Source of the DNA: Bacillus stratosphericus
GTDB taxonomy: Bacteria > Bacillota > Bacilli > Bacillales > Bacillaceae
Direction of reading: 5' to 3'
Length of the DNA stretch: 64,000 bases
Assembly (NCBI RefSeq): GCF_020524495.1
Contig: NZ_JAIVLB010000003.1
Location: 60,081-124,080 of the forward strand
Position numbers and translations under genes: made by a program. Each line of letters starts with the position of its first letter. Positions within the stretch are counted from its first letter, which is position 1. This document shows positions 46,034 to 55,054 of the stretch, one piece after another. The notes beneath the pieces were generated by a model. That model had not been told where the DNA came from. It worked only from the letters and a program-made list of their open reading frames with translations, and ran no database searches.

Positions 46034-48193
46034 ATGAAGACATCTGACTTTTTATTGAAACAAATTGCGACAGAATTAAAGCTTTCAACAAAACAAATTG
46101 AAAGTGTGATCCAGTTATTAGAGGATGGCAACACCGTCCCGTTTATTGCACGCTACCGGAAAGAGCAGACAGGTTCACTGGACGAGGTGCAAATTCAAAC
46201 TATTTCCGAACGCTATACATATATTCAAAATGTCACGAACCGAAAAGAAGAAGTCATTCGCTTAATCGGTGACCAAGACAAATTGACCGATGAATTAAAA
46301 CTGAAGATCGAACAAGCGCATAAACTGCAGGAGGTCGAAGATTTATATAGACCATTCAAACAAAAGCGCAAAACCAAGGCAAATGTAGCCAAAGCAAAAG
46401 GGCTAGAGCCGTTAGCAGAATATTTGCTCAAGTTGCCGCAGGATGATATACGAAAGAAAGCGGCTGCATTTATAAGCGAAGAAAAAGAAGTGACAAGTGT
46501 AGAAGAAGCACTTGAGGGCGCTCAGCATATCATTGCTGAACAGCTGGCAGATGATCCTGATATGCGCAAATGGATTCGCAGTGAAACCTACCAAAAGGGC
46601 AATCTTGTGACTTCAGGAAAAGACGTTGAAAACGATGAGAAAAACGTCTATGAAATGTATTATGACTATCAAGAGCCGATCAAAAAGATAGTGCCCCATC
46701 GTATACTTGCGGTCAACCGAGGAGAAAAAGAAGGAATCTTAAAAGCAACGATTGCACCACCTGCTGAAAATATTCGTTTCTACCTCGACAAACAAGTCAT
46801 AAAGGCTAAGCAAACGACAGCGAGACCGTATATTGAAGCGGCAATTGATGATGCATATAAACGCCTCATTCAGCCTTCGATTGAACGTGAAATACGAAAA
46901 GAGCTTACAGAAAAAGCAGAGGAGCAAGCCATTCATATTTTCGCTGAAAACTTAAGAAAGCTGCTGCTTCAGCCACCAATGAAAGGGAAACGCGTACTAG
47001 GAGTGGATCCTGCATTTCGAACAGGCTGTAAGTTAGCAGTCGTTGATGATACAGGAAAAGTCCATCATATTGGCGTGATTTACCCGCATCCACCCGTACA
47101 GAACAAAGCGGAAGCCAAACAAAAAGTAAAAGAAATGATTCAATCATCAAACATTGAAGTCATTGCGATCGGAAACGGAACAGCCTCAAGAGAGACGGAA
47201 CAATTCATCGCAGACCTGATTCAAGAGCTGGATCAGCCGGTGTCCTATTTGATCGTGAATGAAGCAGGGGCAAGTGTATACTCTGCGTCTGCGCTAGCGA
47301 GAGAAGAGTTTCCAGACCTGCAAGTAGAAGAAAGAAGTGCCATTTCAATCGCGAGAAGATTACAAGACCCTTTAGCTGAGCTTGTGAAAATTGATCCGAA
47401 ATCTGTCGGGGTGGGCCAATACCAGCACGATGTTAGTCAAAAGCAATTAAACAGCTCGTTAACCTTCGTTGTGGAGATGGTCGTAAACCAAGTCGGTGTG
47501 AACGTCAATACAGCTTCACAGGCGCTGCTGCAATATGTATCAGGCCTTTCAAAAGCCGTAGCAGGAAATATTGTAAAGCGCCGCGAAGAAATTGGCAGAT
47601 TCACAAGCAGAAAAGAGCTGAAAGATACTCCAAGACTTGGCGCTAAGACATATGAGCAGTGTATTGGCTTTTTGCGCATTGCAGACGGAAAAGATCCGCT
47701 TGATCGCACAGGCATTCACCCTGAAAGCTATAAAGAAACAAAACAGCTCTTACATATGATCAAGATGACGCCAGAGGATCTTGGAACAGAACAATTAAAA
47801 GAGAAAATCGCTGAGGTGAAGCTGGACGAAGCAGCAGAGCAGCTTCAAATTGGTTCAATTACACTTCAGGATATCATAGATCAGCTGACAAGGCCTGAGC
47901 GTGATCCGCGGGATGAAGTACCAAAACCGCTTTTAAAAACAGATGTATTGAAAATGGAGGACTTGAACCAAGGGATGGAGCTTCAAGGAACGGTGAGAAA
48001 CGTCGTGGACTTCGGAGCATTTGTTGATATTGGCGTGAAGCAGGATGGACTTGTCCATATTTCAAAACTAAGCAACCGTTTTGTGAAGCATCCCCTTGAC
48101 GTTGTGTCAGTCGGTGACATTGTAACCGTTTGGGTCGACTCCGTTGACCCAGCAAAAGGCCGCGTTGCCCTTTCCATGCTGAAACCAGAGTAA
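46034..48193 (+). CDS. tex: Tex-family RNA-binding protein YdcI
   Basis: The 719-residue protein has the Tex layout: an amino-terminal helical domain with VPFIARYRKEQTGSLDE near residue 33, a YqgF-like domain (VLGVDPAFRTGCKLAVVD near residue 320), a helix-hairpin-helix region (SGLSKAVAGNIVKRREEIGRF in parts) and a carboxy-terminal S1 domain (GTVRNVVDFGAFVDIGVKQD). Tex proteins bind nucleic acid and affect transcription elongation and stress fitness. ATG at 46034 follows AGAGGATG at seven bases; an in-frame ATG at 46025 is in that site. Confidence 0.92.
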   Translation: MKTSDFLLKQIATELKLSTKQIESVIQLLEDGNTVPFIARYRKEQTGSLDEVQIQTISERYTYIQNVTNRKEEVIRLIGDQDKLTDELKLKIEQAHKLQEVEDLYRPFKQKRKTKANVAKAKGLEPLAEYLLKLPQDDIRKKAAAFISEEKEVTSVEEALEGAQHIIAEQLADDPDMRKWIRSETYQKGNLVTSGKDVENDEKNVYEMYYDYQEPIKKIVPHRILAVNRGEKEGILKATIAPPAENIRFYLDKQVIKAKQTTARPYIEAAIDDAYKRLIQPSIEREIRKELTEKAEEQAIHIFAENLRKLLLQPPMKGKRVLGVDPAFRTGCKLAVVDDTGKVHHIGVIYPHPPVQNKAEAKQKVKEMIQSSNIEVIAIGNGTASRETEQFIADLIQELDQPVSYLIVNEAGASVYSASALAREEFPDLQVEERSAISIARRLQDPLAELVKIDPKSVGVGQYQHDVSQKQLNSSLTFVVEMVVNQVGVNVNTASQALLQYVSGLSKAVAGNIVKRREEIGRFTSRKELKDTPRLGAKTYEQCIGFLRIADGKDPLDRTGIHPESYKETKQLLHMIKMTPEDLGTEQLKEKIAEVKLDEAAEQLQIGSITLQDIIDQLTRPERDPRDEVPKPLLKTDVLKMEDLNQGMELQGTVRNVVDFGAFVDIGVKQDGLVHISKLSNRFVKHPLDVVSVGDIVTVWVDSVDPAKGRVALSMLKPE

Positions 48194-48212
48194 ACAAAAA
48201 ACGAGGCGCACC

Positions 48213-48347
48213 TTAGGATGGGGTGTGCCTTGATGTGACTGAATGTTTTTTTCTATAGAAGTACCAGCATTGATTCAGCAATTTGATTTGGTAATGATTT
48301 TTTTCATAAAATGCCTTCTGCATCTGATTTTTCAGCCAGTTGGGCAT
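48213..48347 (-). CDS. cmpA: Cortex morphogenetic protein CmpA
   Basis: This small gene codes for 44 residues, beginning MPNWLKNQMQKAFYEK and containing NQCWYFYRKK, which is nearly identical to B. subtilis CmpA, a 37-residue sporulation checkpoint protein that works with the ClpXP protease to remove SpoIVA from cells with faulty coats. AGGAGG lies seven bases before ATG at 48347. It lies between tex and the SprT gene, as in B. subtilis. The carboxy terminus is about seven residues longer here. Confidence 0.9.
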   Translation of the reverse strand: MPNWLKNQMQKAFYEKNHYQIKLLNQCWYFYRKKHSVTSRHTPS

Positions 48348-48446
48348 CGCCCATTCCTCCTTTGATCGAAACAGTGGATGTACCTTCAATGTATGCAAAG
48401 GGGAAATTGTCCCGTTCGATGTTTTTACAGAAAGGAACGATCTTGA

Positions 48447-48920
48447 TTGAACCACTCGGAATTGCAACAGTTAACAGAGCAAATATCTCAGCAGTTTTTC
48501 GGAGAAAAGTTTCGCCACAAGGCTGTTTTTAATGATCATTTAAAAACGACAGGTGGGAGATATTTACTTGGTACACATGACATTGAGCTGAATCGTCGGT
48601 ATTTAGAGGAGTATGGAAAAGATGAATTGATTGGTATCATTAAGCACGAGCTGTGTCATTATCACCTTCATATTGAGGGAAAGGGATATCAGCATCGTGA
48701 TCGTGAGTTTAAAGAGTTATTGCAACAGGTAGGAGCCCCGCGCTTTTGTACACCGTTAAGAGACTTACAAAACAAGCGACGTGTGCAGAAACGACATGAC
48801 TACGTTTGTACAGGATGCGGCCAACATTTTATAAGGAAAAGACGGTTTGATACCTCTCGCTATATGTGCGGCGTCTGCAAAGGGAAATTGAAGTGGCATC
48901 GTACGATCGATTCAGTATGA
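48447..48920 (+). CDS. ydcK: SprT-like zinc metalloprotein YdcK
   Basis: The 157-residue protein has the SprT zinc-protease motif HELCH (in [11 protein letters not shown] near residue 70) and a carboxy-terminal zinc ribbon (CTGCGQHF and CGVCKGKL). Eukaryotic relatives cut DNA-protein crosslinks; the bacterial role is open. TTG at 48447 is chosen because it gives the family start and lies nine bases after AAAGG. Confidence 0.9.
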   Translation: MNHSELQQLTEQISQQFFGEKFRHKAVFNDHLKTTGGRYLLGTHDIELNRRYLEEYGKDELIGIIKHELCHYHLHIEGKGYQHRDREFKELLQQVGAPRFCTPLRDLQNKRRVQKRHDYVCTGCGQHFIRKRRFDTSRYMCGVCKGKLKWHRTIDSV

Positions 48921-48921
48921 T

Positions 48922-48950
48922 AAGCATTCCGCTATGGGGATGCTTTTTTA
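48922..48950 (+). terminator. Terminator of ydcK
   Basis: AAGCAT pairs with ATGCTT, extended by CC/GG around the loop, with a six-T run. Confidence 0.8.
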
Positions 48951-49001
48951 TGTCCAATTAAATGAAACATCGTCATATATGTAGGAGAGGAAGTAGACAT
49001 A

Positions 49002-49428
49002 TTGAGACAAAGAGAGACACAAGTCACATTTTGTCGCTTTTTTAAACGGTTTGAATCGTCTAAAGCCGAAGTTTCAATATGTCATGATGTTGGCACGTTT
49101 TTTGCTTGTAAAGGAAGTGCAAGCAAAAAAGGAAAGAAAGTTTTACACCATGGAAGTTGCATGATAAAAAAGCAGTATGGATGTATCAAAATGCAGGAGA
49201 TCCGAACATTTGAAGATCAAGTACACACGCTTTTTACAAAAGAAATTTGCCAGGGTTCTTTATGCTGATGAAGAAACTGTCACTATAGGAGTCTGCGCCC
49301 ATCTGAATGAAAAAGACAGTATCACAAGTACACACTGTGTTCACGGGCATTGTATAGCTAAAGGCTGTGATCTAAAAGGAATGAAATTTATGGGAAAGCC
49401 CATCAAGGAGGCCCTGGTCTCCCATTAA
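49002..49428 (+). pseudogene. Unrecognised gene, apparently frameshifted
   Basis: A first frame (49002-49268, TTG start after GTAGGAGAGGAAG) gives residues with KVLHHGSCMIKKQYGC. A second frame, open from 49177, gives VLYADEETVTIGVCAHLNEK and continues ITSTHCVHGHCIAKGCDLKG to a stop at 49428. Joined near 49240 they would form one protein of about 142 residues, rich in Cys and His. I do not recognise the family. The good start site and the length of the second frame suggest a real gene with a one-base shift. Confidence 0.45.
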
Positions 49429-49608
49429 GAGGTCGAGGTCTTTCTTTCTTCCATATAAACAGAAAACAAAAAGGAAGGGGAAAAGGCTTGACTGTTATAT
49501 AAGTATATGTTAAATTATAAAAGCCGTCGCAAATGGAGCAGGAATGAAACGCTTAAAAATTCTTGACACATTTTTCTGGCATAGATATAATGAAACATGC
49601 CTTATCAT

Positions 49609-49683
49609 TCCGCAGTAGCTCAGTGGTAGAGCTATCGGCTGTTAACCGATCGGTCGTAGGTTCGAGTCCTACCTGCGGAGCCA
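49609..49683 (+). tRNA. tRNA-Asn (GTT)
   Basis: A full cloverleaf with acceptor TCCGCAG/CTGCGGA, anticodon GTT and the GGTTCGAGTCC T arm. CCA is encoded. It opens a seven-gene cluster in the order of B. subtilis trnS. Confidence 0.96.
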
Positions 49684-49687
49684 TAAT

Positions 49688-49778
49688 GGAGAAGTACTCA
49701 AGTGGCTGAAGAGGCGCCCCTGCTAAGGGTGTAGGTCGCGCAAGCGGCGCGAGGGTTCAAATCCCTCCTTCTCCGCCA
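49688..49778 (+). tRNA. tRNA-Ser (GCT)
   Basis: Class II tRNA with a long variable arm, acceptor GGAGAAG/CTTCTCC, anticodon GCT and encoded CCA. Confidence 0.96.
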
Positions 49779-49785
49779 TTTATCT

Positions 49786-49857
49786 GGCCCGTTGGTCAAG
49801 CGGTTAAGACACCGCCCTTTCACGGCGGTAACACGGGTTCGAATCCCGTACGGGTCA
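49786..49857 (+). tRNA. tRNA-Glu (TTC)
   Basis: Acceptor GGCCCGT/ACGGGTC, anticodon TTC in CCCTTTCACGG. The sequence after the discriminator A is TGT, so CCA is not encoded and must be added after transcription. Confidence 0.96.
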
Positions 49858-49877
49858 TGTTTTGTTTTTTGATTCGT

Positions 49878-49952
49878 TGGGCTATAGCCAAGCGGTAAGG
49901 CAACGGACTTTGACTCCGTCATGCGTTGGTTCGAATCCAGCTAGCCCAGCCA
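49878..49952 (+). tRNA. tRNA-Gln (TTG)
   Basis: Acceptor TGGGCTA/TAGCCCA, anticodon TTG in GACTTTGACTC, CCA encoded. Confidence 0.96.
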
Positions 49953-49984
49953 TTTTATATATGTTTTTCTGCTGCATAGCAGAT

Positions 49985-50060
49985 GAGCCATTAGCTCAGT
50001 TGGTAGAGCATCTGACTTTTAATCAGAGGGTCGAAGGTTCGAGTCCTTCATGGCTCACCA
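49985..50060 (+). tRNA. tRNA-Lys (TTT)
   Basis: Acceptor GAGCCAT/ATGGCTC, anticodon TTT in GACTTTTAATC, CCA encoded. Confidence 0.96.
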
Positions 50061-50067
50061 TTGTCAC

Positions 50068-50150
50068 GCGGGTGTGGCGGAATTGGCAGACGCGCTAGAC
50101 TTAGGATCTAGTGTCTTTATGACGTGGGGGTTCAAGTCCCTTCACCCGCA
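50068..50150 (+). tRNA. tRNA-Leu (TAG)
   Basis: Class II tRNA, acceptor GCGGGTG/CACCCGC, anticodon TAG between CTAGA and TCTAG stems. CCA is not encoded. Confidence 0.95.
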
Positions 50151-50199
50151 TTGTTTTTTTCAAACAGTGCACTTATTGATATATAAGCACATCATACAT

Positions 50200-50283
<84 letters not shown>

Positions 50284-50289
50284 TCAATG

Positions 50290-50321
50290 ATACCAAGGGT
50301 TGTAGACCTTTGGTATATTTT
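50290..50321 (+). terminator. Terminator of the trnS cluster
   Basis: ATACCAA pairs with TTGGTAT, with GG/CC towards the loop, followed by ATTTTG. Confidence 0.8.
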
Positions 50322-50575
50322 GTGTGTTCTTTTTCTTCACTCGATTTATCGTTTATTTTTGTTTTTGGGTAAAGAATGGATATGTTGTTGATGGCTTTCT
50401 TGAAACACGAAAAATGAAGGTGTGTTTTTTATAAAATAAAGACATACTTACATTAAATTGATATCTTTATTTACCTAATAACCGAGTTTTACTCTCTAAA
50501 AGCTAAGGGCTATGATAGTAAGTGAACAAGCACCAATGAGCTAGAGAAAATGATATGATTGATAGGAGTCTTCTC

Positions 50576-51250
50576 ATGTTGAATATACTGATTGTTGATG
50601 ATGATCGACACATTCTTGAATTACTGACACATAGCCTACAGGTAGAAGGCTATCGAGTCTTTGAGGCTTTAGATGGCGAGGAAGCTTCTTTGATTTTGGC
50701 AAAAAAACAAGTTCATTTAGCTATAGTTGACGTTATGATGCCTCATAAGAATGGTCTGCAACTGTGTGAGGAAATCAGGAAGTACTATGACTTTCCTGTT
50801 ATTTTACTTACAGCAAAAGACCAGCTAGTTGATAAGGAAAAAGGGTTTTCTGCCGGTGCAGATGACTACCTGACCAAACCTTTCGAGCCAAAAGAATTAA
50901 TATTTCGTATAAAAGCACTGCTACGACGATATAAAATGGTGAATTCAGAAAAGATCCATCTCAATAATACTGTTATAAATCGAAAAAGCTATGAAGTGCA
51001 TTGTCACAACAAATTACTATTGCTACCTATGAAGGAGTTTGAATTATTGTCTCAGCTTGCAAGCTACCCAGGTCGCATTTTTACACGGGAAGAATTAATC
51101 TATTTGGTTTGGGGAACGGATTTTGAAGGAGATGATCGAACAGTAGATGTTCATATCAAAAGGCTGCGAAGCCGTTTTTCTGCTACAGATGACTTTCATA
51201 TTAAAACCATTCGGGGCGTTGGCTATAAGTTGGAGGTGGGGAAAAAGTGA
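50576..51250 (+). CDS. hssR: Haem response regulator HssR-like (OmpR family)
   Basis: The 224-residue regulator has a receiver domain (acidic pocket VDDD, phospho-accepting Asp in AIVDVMMP, Lys in YLTKPFEP) and a winged-helix output domain (FTREELIYLVWGTDFEGDDRTVDVHI in two blocks). ATG at 50576 has AGGAG seven bases upstream; an in-frame ATG at 50555 lies before that site. It overlaps the kinase gene by four bases. The naming rests on the partner genes and on the HssR-type direct repeat before the ABC genes. Confidence 0.85.
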   Translation: MLNILIVDDDRHILELLTHSLQVEGYRVFEALDGEEASLILAKKQVHLAIVDVMMPHKNGLQLCEEIRKYYDFPVILLTAKDQLVDKEKGFSAGADDYLTKPFEPKELIFRIKALLRRYKMVNSEKIHLNNTVINRKSYEVHCHNKLLLLPMKEFELLSQLASYPGRIFTREELIYLVWGTDFEGDDRTVDVHIKRLRSRFSATDDFHIKTIRGVGYKLEVGKK

Positions 51251-52626
51251 GATCACTCTATTTGAAGATTGTTATGACCACAGTTGTTGTCATGGTTTTC
51301 AGTAGTGCAGTCGCTTTTCTCATCTCCAATGCCTATTATCAGTACAGTCTGAAACCCTACAATGATAAAAAATTAACCCGTATGGCTGAAGAGGTTAAAA
51401 CCTTTTATGAAAGTAGCTCAATGGATGATTTAGATGACTATTTAACAAATATCGGTGAATTGGGCTATCAAATTTATTTAGTTGATGAGCAAGGGAAGGG
51501 CATTTTTTTTGGTGGTTCATTCAGAAATAAAGAGTTAAGTCATCAGGTCGTTGAATCGGTTTTAGATGGTCATGTCTATCATGGAATTTCTCAGTTTTCT
51601 TCAAAAGGTTTGTTCACTGGCTTTTTTGATAACGCACTTGTCAATACGATCGGAGTTCCAGTGACGGGTAAGGGGAATAACTATGCCTTATTTTTCCGTC
51701 CTAATACGGAGCTTCAATTTGGAGAATTACGAATCTTTTTTGCTTTGATTCTTTTTTTGACCGTTCTTCTCAGTATTCTGACTGTGTTGGTTAGCACCCG
51801 TTATCTTGTAAAGCCTATTGTTACACTAACTCAAGCTACAAAACAAATTGCTAAAGGAAAATATAATATTCAATTAAACGTAAAATTACGTGATGAAATT
51901 GGGGAATTAGCCAATCACTTTACAAAAATGGCAAACAATCTAGAGCAACTGGACCTGATGCGCCAGGAATTCGTTTCTAATGTTTCCCATGAAATACAAT
52001 CACCACTCGCTTCTATTCAGGGATTCTCACAAACGTTGCAATCTAAGGAACTATCTGAAGACAAGCGTCAGCATTACTTATCCATTATAGAAAATGAGAG
52101 CCGGCGGTTGTCCCAAATGAGTAAACAATTGCTAACACTCGCTTCCTTAGATAAAGAAAAAGAAATATTAAATCAACATACCTTTGATGTTGCGACTCAG
52201 ATAAAACAAGTGTTATTTATGACTGAATGGAGCTGGCGTGAAAAAGACTTAACTGTGGAACTGGACCTTACTTCTGCACCGATTTATGCGGATGAGCAAC
52301 TGCTCCATCAAGTTTGGACCAACTTGCTTGTGAACAGCATCAAATTCACTGAAAAAGGTGGGGCGATTTTCATAAATCTGTCGAAAAGAGAAAATGGCTA
52401 TTGCATTCAGTTCAAGGATACAGGGATTGGTATCTCGAAAAATGATTTACCTCATATATTCACACGTTTCTATAAAGCAGATAAAGCTAGGAGCCGTAAA
52501 GAAGCTAGTAGTGGCTTAGGACTTGCAATTACCAAGAAAATTATTGAGCTGCATGATGGACAAATAGATGTTGAAAGCCAATTAGGAAAAGGAACAATTT
52601 TCCATATATACCTCCCTAAAAAGTAA
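51247..52626 (+). CDS. hssS: Haem sensor histidine kinase HssS-like
   Basis: The 459-residue kinase has two membrane segments (residues about 8-27 and 160-183) around an extracellular domain with GLFTGFFDNALVNTIGVPV, a stretch shared with staphylococcal HssS. A HAMP domain, the H box FVSNVSHEIQSPLASI, N box WTNLLVNSIKFTEKGG and G boxes DTGIGI and SGLGLAITKKI follow. GTG at 51247 starts the frame with TTGGAGGTGGGG upstream. HssS senses haem stress at the membrane. Confidence 0.86.
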   Translation: MRSLYLKIVMTTVVVMVFSSAVAFLISNAYYQYSLKPYNDKKLTRMAEEVKTFYESSSMDDLDDYLTNIGELGYQIYLVDEQGKGIFFGGSFRNKELSHQVVESVLDGHVYHGISQFSSKGLFTGFFDNALVNTIGVPVTGKGNNYALFFRPNTELQFGELRIFFALILFLTVLLSILTVLVSTRYLVKPIVTLTQATKQIAKGKYNIQLNVKLRDEIGELANHFTKMANNLEQLDLMRQEFVSNVSHEIQSPLASIQGFSQTLQSKELSEDKRQHYLSIIENESRRLSQMSKQLLTLASLDKEKEILNQHTFDVATQIKQVLFMTEWSWREKDLTVELDLTSAPIYADEQLLHQVWTNLLVNSIKFTEKGGAIFINLSKRENGYCIQFKDTGIGISKNDLPHIFTRFYKADKARSRKEASSGLGLAITKKIIELHDGQIDVESQLGKGTIFHIYLPKK

Positions 52627-52637
52627 TGTAATTTCTC

Positions 52638-52657
52638 GTTCATGTGCTGTTCATATT
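52638..52657 (+). promoter_or_regulatory. HssR direct-repeat box upstream of hrtB
   Basis: GTTCATGTG-CT-GTTCATATT is a nine-base direct repeat with a two-base gap, the same design and nearly the same sequence as the HssR site known before hrtAB in staphylococci. It begins 12 bases after the kinase stop and 84 bases before the permease start. Confidence 0.85.
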
Positions 52658-52721
52658 CCCAATCTATATTTATCTCATGCAAAAAAACTGTAAGGACATA
52701 TGATGATAGGAGGAATAGACA

Positions 52722-53825
52722 GTGTTTCTTGCTTTACGAGAACTTAAATATGCGAAATTACGCTATTTTCTAATTGGATTAATTATGGTGCTCATCGCTT
52801 GGCTTGTTCTTTTTGTTTCTGGACTTGCAAAAGGACTATCTGCTGATAATGCTTCTTCAATTCAAAAGATGGATACAGACTATTTTGTGATTCAAAAAGA
52901 AGCAGATCATCGCTTGGTTCGTTCAATACTGTCTGAGGACAAGCTGAAAGACATCCGGCACTTGACCAACAATGAATCAGCTTCACCTTTAGGCGTATAC
53001 ATGACGACATTTACGCAGAAAGAGTCTTCTAAAAAGATTGATACCACATTCTTTGCCATAGATATGAAAGGATTTTTGGCACCTGATGTTGTTGAGGGCC
53101 GGATGATGAACAACAAGGCCACAAATGAAATCATTGTAGATCGTTCGCTAAAAGAAGAGGGATTGAAATTGGGGGACTATATAAAAGAGCAGTCCTCAGG
53201 TAAAATGTTTGAGATTGTGGGGTTTTCAAAAGGAGAATCATTTAGCCACACACCTGTGATTCACATCAATTTTAAAGAGTGGGGAGACATCAATCGATAT
53301 TCTTCTAATAAAGAATTATCTTTTAACGCAATTGCTTTAAAGATCAGTCAAGATGTCGCTGAGCAAATTGATAAGGATGTAACCGGAGTTGATGTAATTG
53401 ATAAAAGCCAGGCTCTAAAAGGGATTCCGGGTTATTCTGAGGAACAAGGCTCGTTGATCATGATGATTGTTTTTCTATTTATCATTGCTGCTTTTGTGTT
53501 AGCCGTTTTCTTCTATGTGATGACTATACAGAAAATCAATCAATTTGGGGTATTAAAGGCTATGGGAGCAACAACCGGTTATTTAGCACGTAATATTTTT
53601 TTCCAAGTTGTATTGTTAACATGTATAAGTCTTGTGATTAGTATTTCACTAACATATGGAGTGGCTGCTATTTTACCACCCGGCATGCCGTTTGATCTTA
53701 CACCACAATTGGTTTTAGGTTCCTCAAGTCTTTTTCTGGCTGTTTCAGTGATAGGATCATTCATATCTCTATATAAAGTTACGAAAATTGATGCGATTGA
53801 AGCGATTGGAAGTGCTGGACAATGA
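52722..53825 (+). CDS. hrtB: Haem efflux ABC permease HrtB-like (FtsX/MacB fold)
   Basis: The 367-residue permease has the FtsX layout: one membrane segment near residue 20, a large extracellular domain (about 40-235) and three closing segments (residues about 245-275, 295-320, 330-355). The amino-terminal half (FVSGLAKGLSADNASSI, IDTTFFAIDM, FSHTPVIHI) follows staphylococcal HrtB. With HrtA it exports haem from the membrane. GTG at 52722 follows TAGGAGGAATAGACA. It overlaps hrtA by four bases. Confidence 0.87.
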   Translation: MFLALRELKYAKLRYFLIGLIMVLIAWLVLFVSGLAKGLSADNASSIQKMDTDYFVIQKEADHRLVRSILSEDKLKDIRHLTNNESASPLGVYMTTFTQKESSKKIDTTFFAIDMKGFLAPDVVEGRMMNNKATNEIIVDRSLKEEGLKLGDYIKEQSSGKMFEIVGFSKGESFSHTPVIHINFKEWGDINRYSSNKELSFNAIALKISQDVAEQIDKDVTGVDVIDKSQALKGIPGYSEEQGSLIMMIVFLFIIAAFVLAVFFYVMTIQKINQFGVLKAMGATTGYLARNIFFQVVLLTCISLVISISLTYGVAAILPPGMPFDLTPQLVLGSSSLFLAVSVIGSFISLYKVTKIDAIEAIGSAGQ

Positions 53826-54511
53826 GTCATAAATTGATACTGGATCATGTTGATAAAGTTTTTGGTGATGGTGATTTAACTGTAAAAGTTCTAGATCAAG
53901 TGTCTTTAGAAGTGAAAGCGGGAGAATTCGTTGCTGTTGTGGGGCCATCTGGGTCTGGTAAAAGTACGCTACTCTCGATTGCTGGTGCGCTGCTATCTCC
54001 AACGAGAGGCCGTATTATCATTGATGGAAAGGATATCAGTCAGCTACCAGAAAAAAAAATGAATCGCATTAGATTAGACAAAATTGGCTTTGTATTTCAG
54101 TCATCGAATTTAATTCCGTATTTAACCGTCCGTGACCAACTTTTGCTTATTCCGAAGCTAGCGGGACATGATAAAAGAAAAGCGGAACAAAGAGCGATTG
54201 CCCTTTTAGAAAAGCTTGAATTGACCCATCGTATGGATAGTTATCCACAAAGTTTATCAGGGGGAGAACGTCAACGTACGGCCATTGCTCGGGCTTGGAT
54301 GAACGAACCAGAGATCATTCTGGCTGATGAGCCAACTGCCAGCCTTGACTCAGAGCGCGGTCGTACAATTGTAAAAATGCTAGCAGATGAAGTGAAAATC
54401 AGAGAAAAAGCTGCTGTCATGGTGACTCATGATGAAAGAATGTTAGATTTATGTGACCGTGTTGTCATGATGGAAGATGGCCAGCTTTCGGAAATACCAA
54501 AAAAAGGATAA
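53822..54511 (+). CDS. hrtA: Haem efflux ABC ATPase HrtA-like
   Basis: The 229-residue ATPase has Walker A GPSGSGKST near residue 41, the signature SLSGGERQRTAIARAW near residue 142, Walker B IILADEPTASLDS and the H-loop MVTHDERM. It belongs to the LolD/MacB subfamily that powers mechanotransmission with FtsX-like permeases. The hrtB-hrtA order is opposite to the hrtA-hrtB order in Staphylococcus. A terminator follows. Confidence 0.87.
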   Translation: MSHKLILDHVDKVFGDGDLTVKVLDQVSLEVKAGEFVAVVGPSGSGKSTLLSIAGALLSPTRGRIIIDGKDISQLPEKKMNRIRLDKIGFVFQSSNLIPYLTVRDQLLLIPKLAGHDKRKAEQRAIALLEKLELTHRMDSYPQSLSGGERQRTAIARAWMNEPEIILADEPTASLDSERGRTIVKMLADEVKIREKAAVMVTHDERMLDLCDRVVMMEDGQLSEIPKKG

Positions 54512-54518
54512 GGAAGAT

Positions 54519-54552
54519 AACCGAATCTCTTACAGGGGTTTCGGTTTTTTTC
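54519..54552 (+). terminator. Terminator of hrtBA
   Basis: AACCGAA pairs with TTTCGGTT (loop of about 13 bases), followed by seven T. Confidence 0.75.
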
Positions 54553-54619
54553 ATCAGCTACGAAGAGCTAAAACAGGAACAGAGAGGTATGAACAATACG
54601 CTATATAAATGAATATATT

Positions 54620-54648
54620 TTGCAATTATTTCCGATCCATGCTATAAT
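54620..54648 (+). promoter_or_regulatory. Sigma-A promoter of cspC with long leader
   Basis: TTGCAA and TATAAT are separated by 17 bases. The start of transcription near 54655 leaves a leader of about 115 bases before cspC, the arrangement typical of cold-shock genes, whose leaders regulate stability and translation in the cold. Confidence 0.85.
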
Positions 54649-54688
54649 GAAAAGTAATTATTTTTGTTCGGCGTAAGGGATAGTATGA

Positions 54689-54973
<285 letters not shown>

Positions 54974-54987
54974 TCTACTTCCCTTAA

Positions 54988-55020
54988 AACAGGTTCTCTA
55001 TGGAGAGCCTGTTTTTTTTT
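54988..55020 (+). terminator. Terminator of cspC
   Basis: AACAGG-TCTC pairs with GAGA-CCTGTT around TATG with one mismatch, followed by nine T. Confidence 0.85.
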
Positions 55021-55024
55021 GCAA

Positions 55025-55054
55025 TAAAAAACCCTACTCAGCGTACAAGTAGGG
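55025..55054 (-). terminator. Minus-strand terminator facing cspC
   Basis: CCCTACT pairs with AGTAGGG around a nine-base loop; on the minus strand it is followed by TTTTTTATT. It would stop transcription coming from the 55.3-55.7 kb gene. Confidence 0.75.

Noticed and set aside
49698..49922. Open frames across the tRNA genes
   Set aside because: They are by-products of tRNA sequence; similar false proteins are common in databases.
50284..54600. An integrated conjugative element at the last tRNA-Leu
   Set aside because: No integrase, relaxase or transfer gene is present, and no duplicated tRNA end was seen; only the HssRS-HrtBA module is there.
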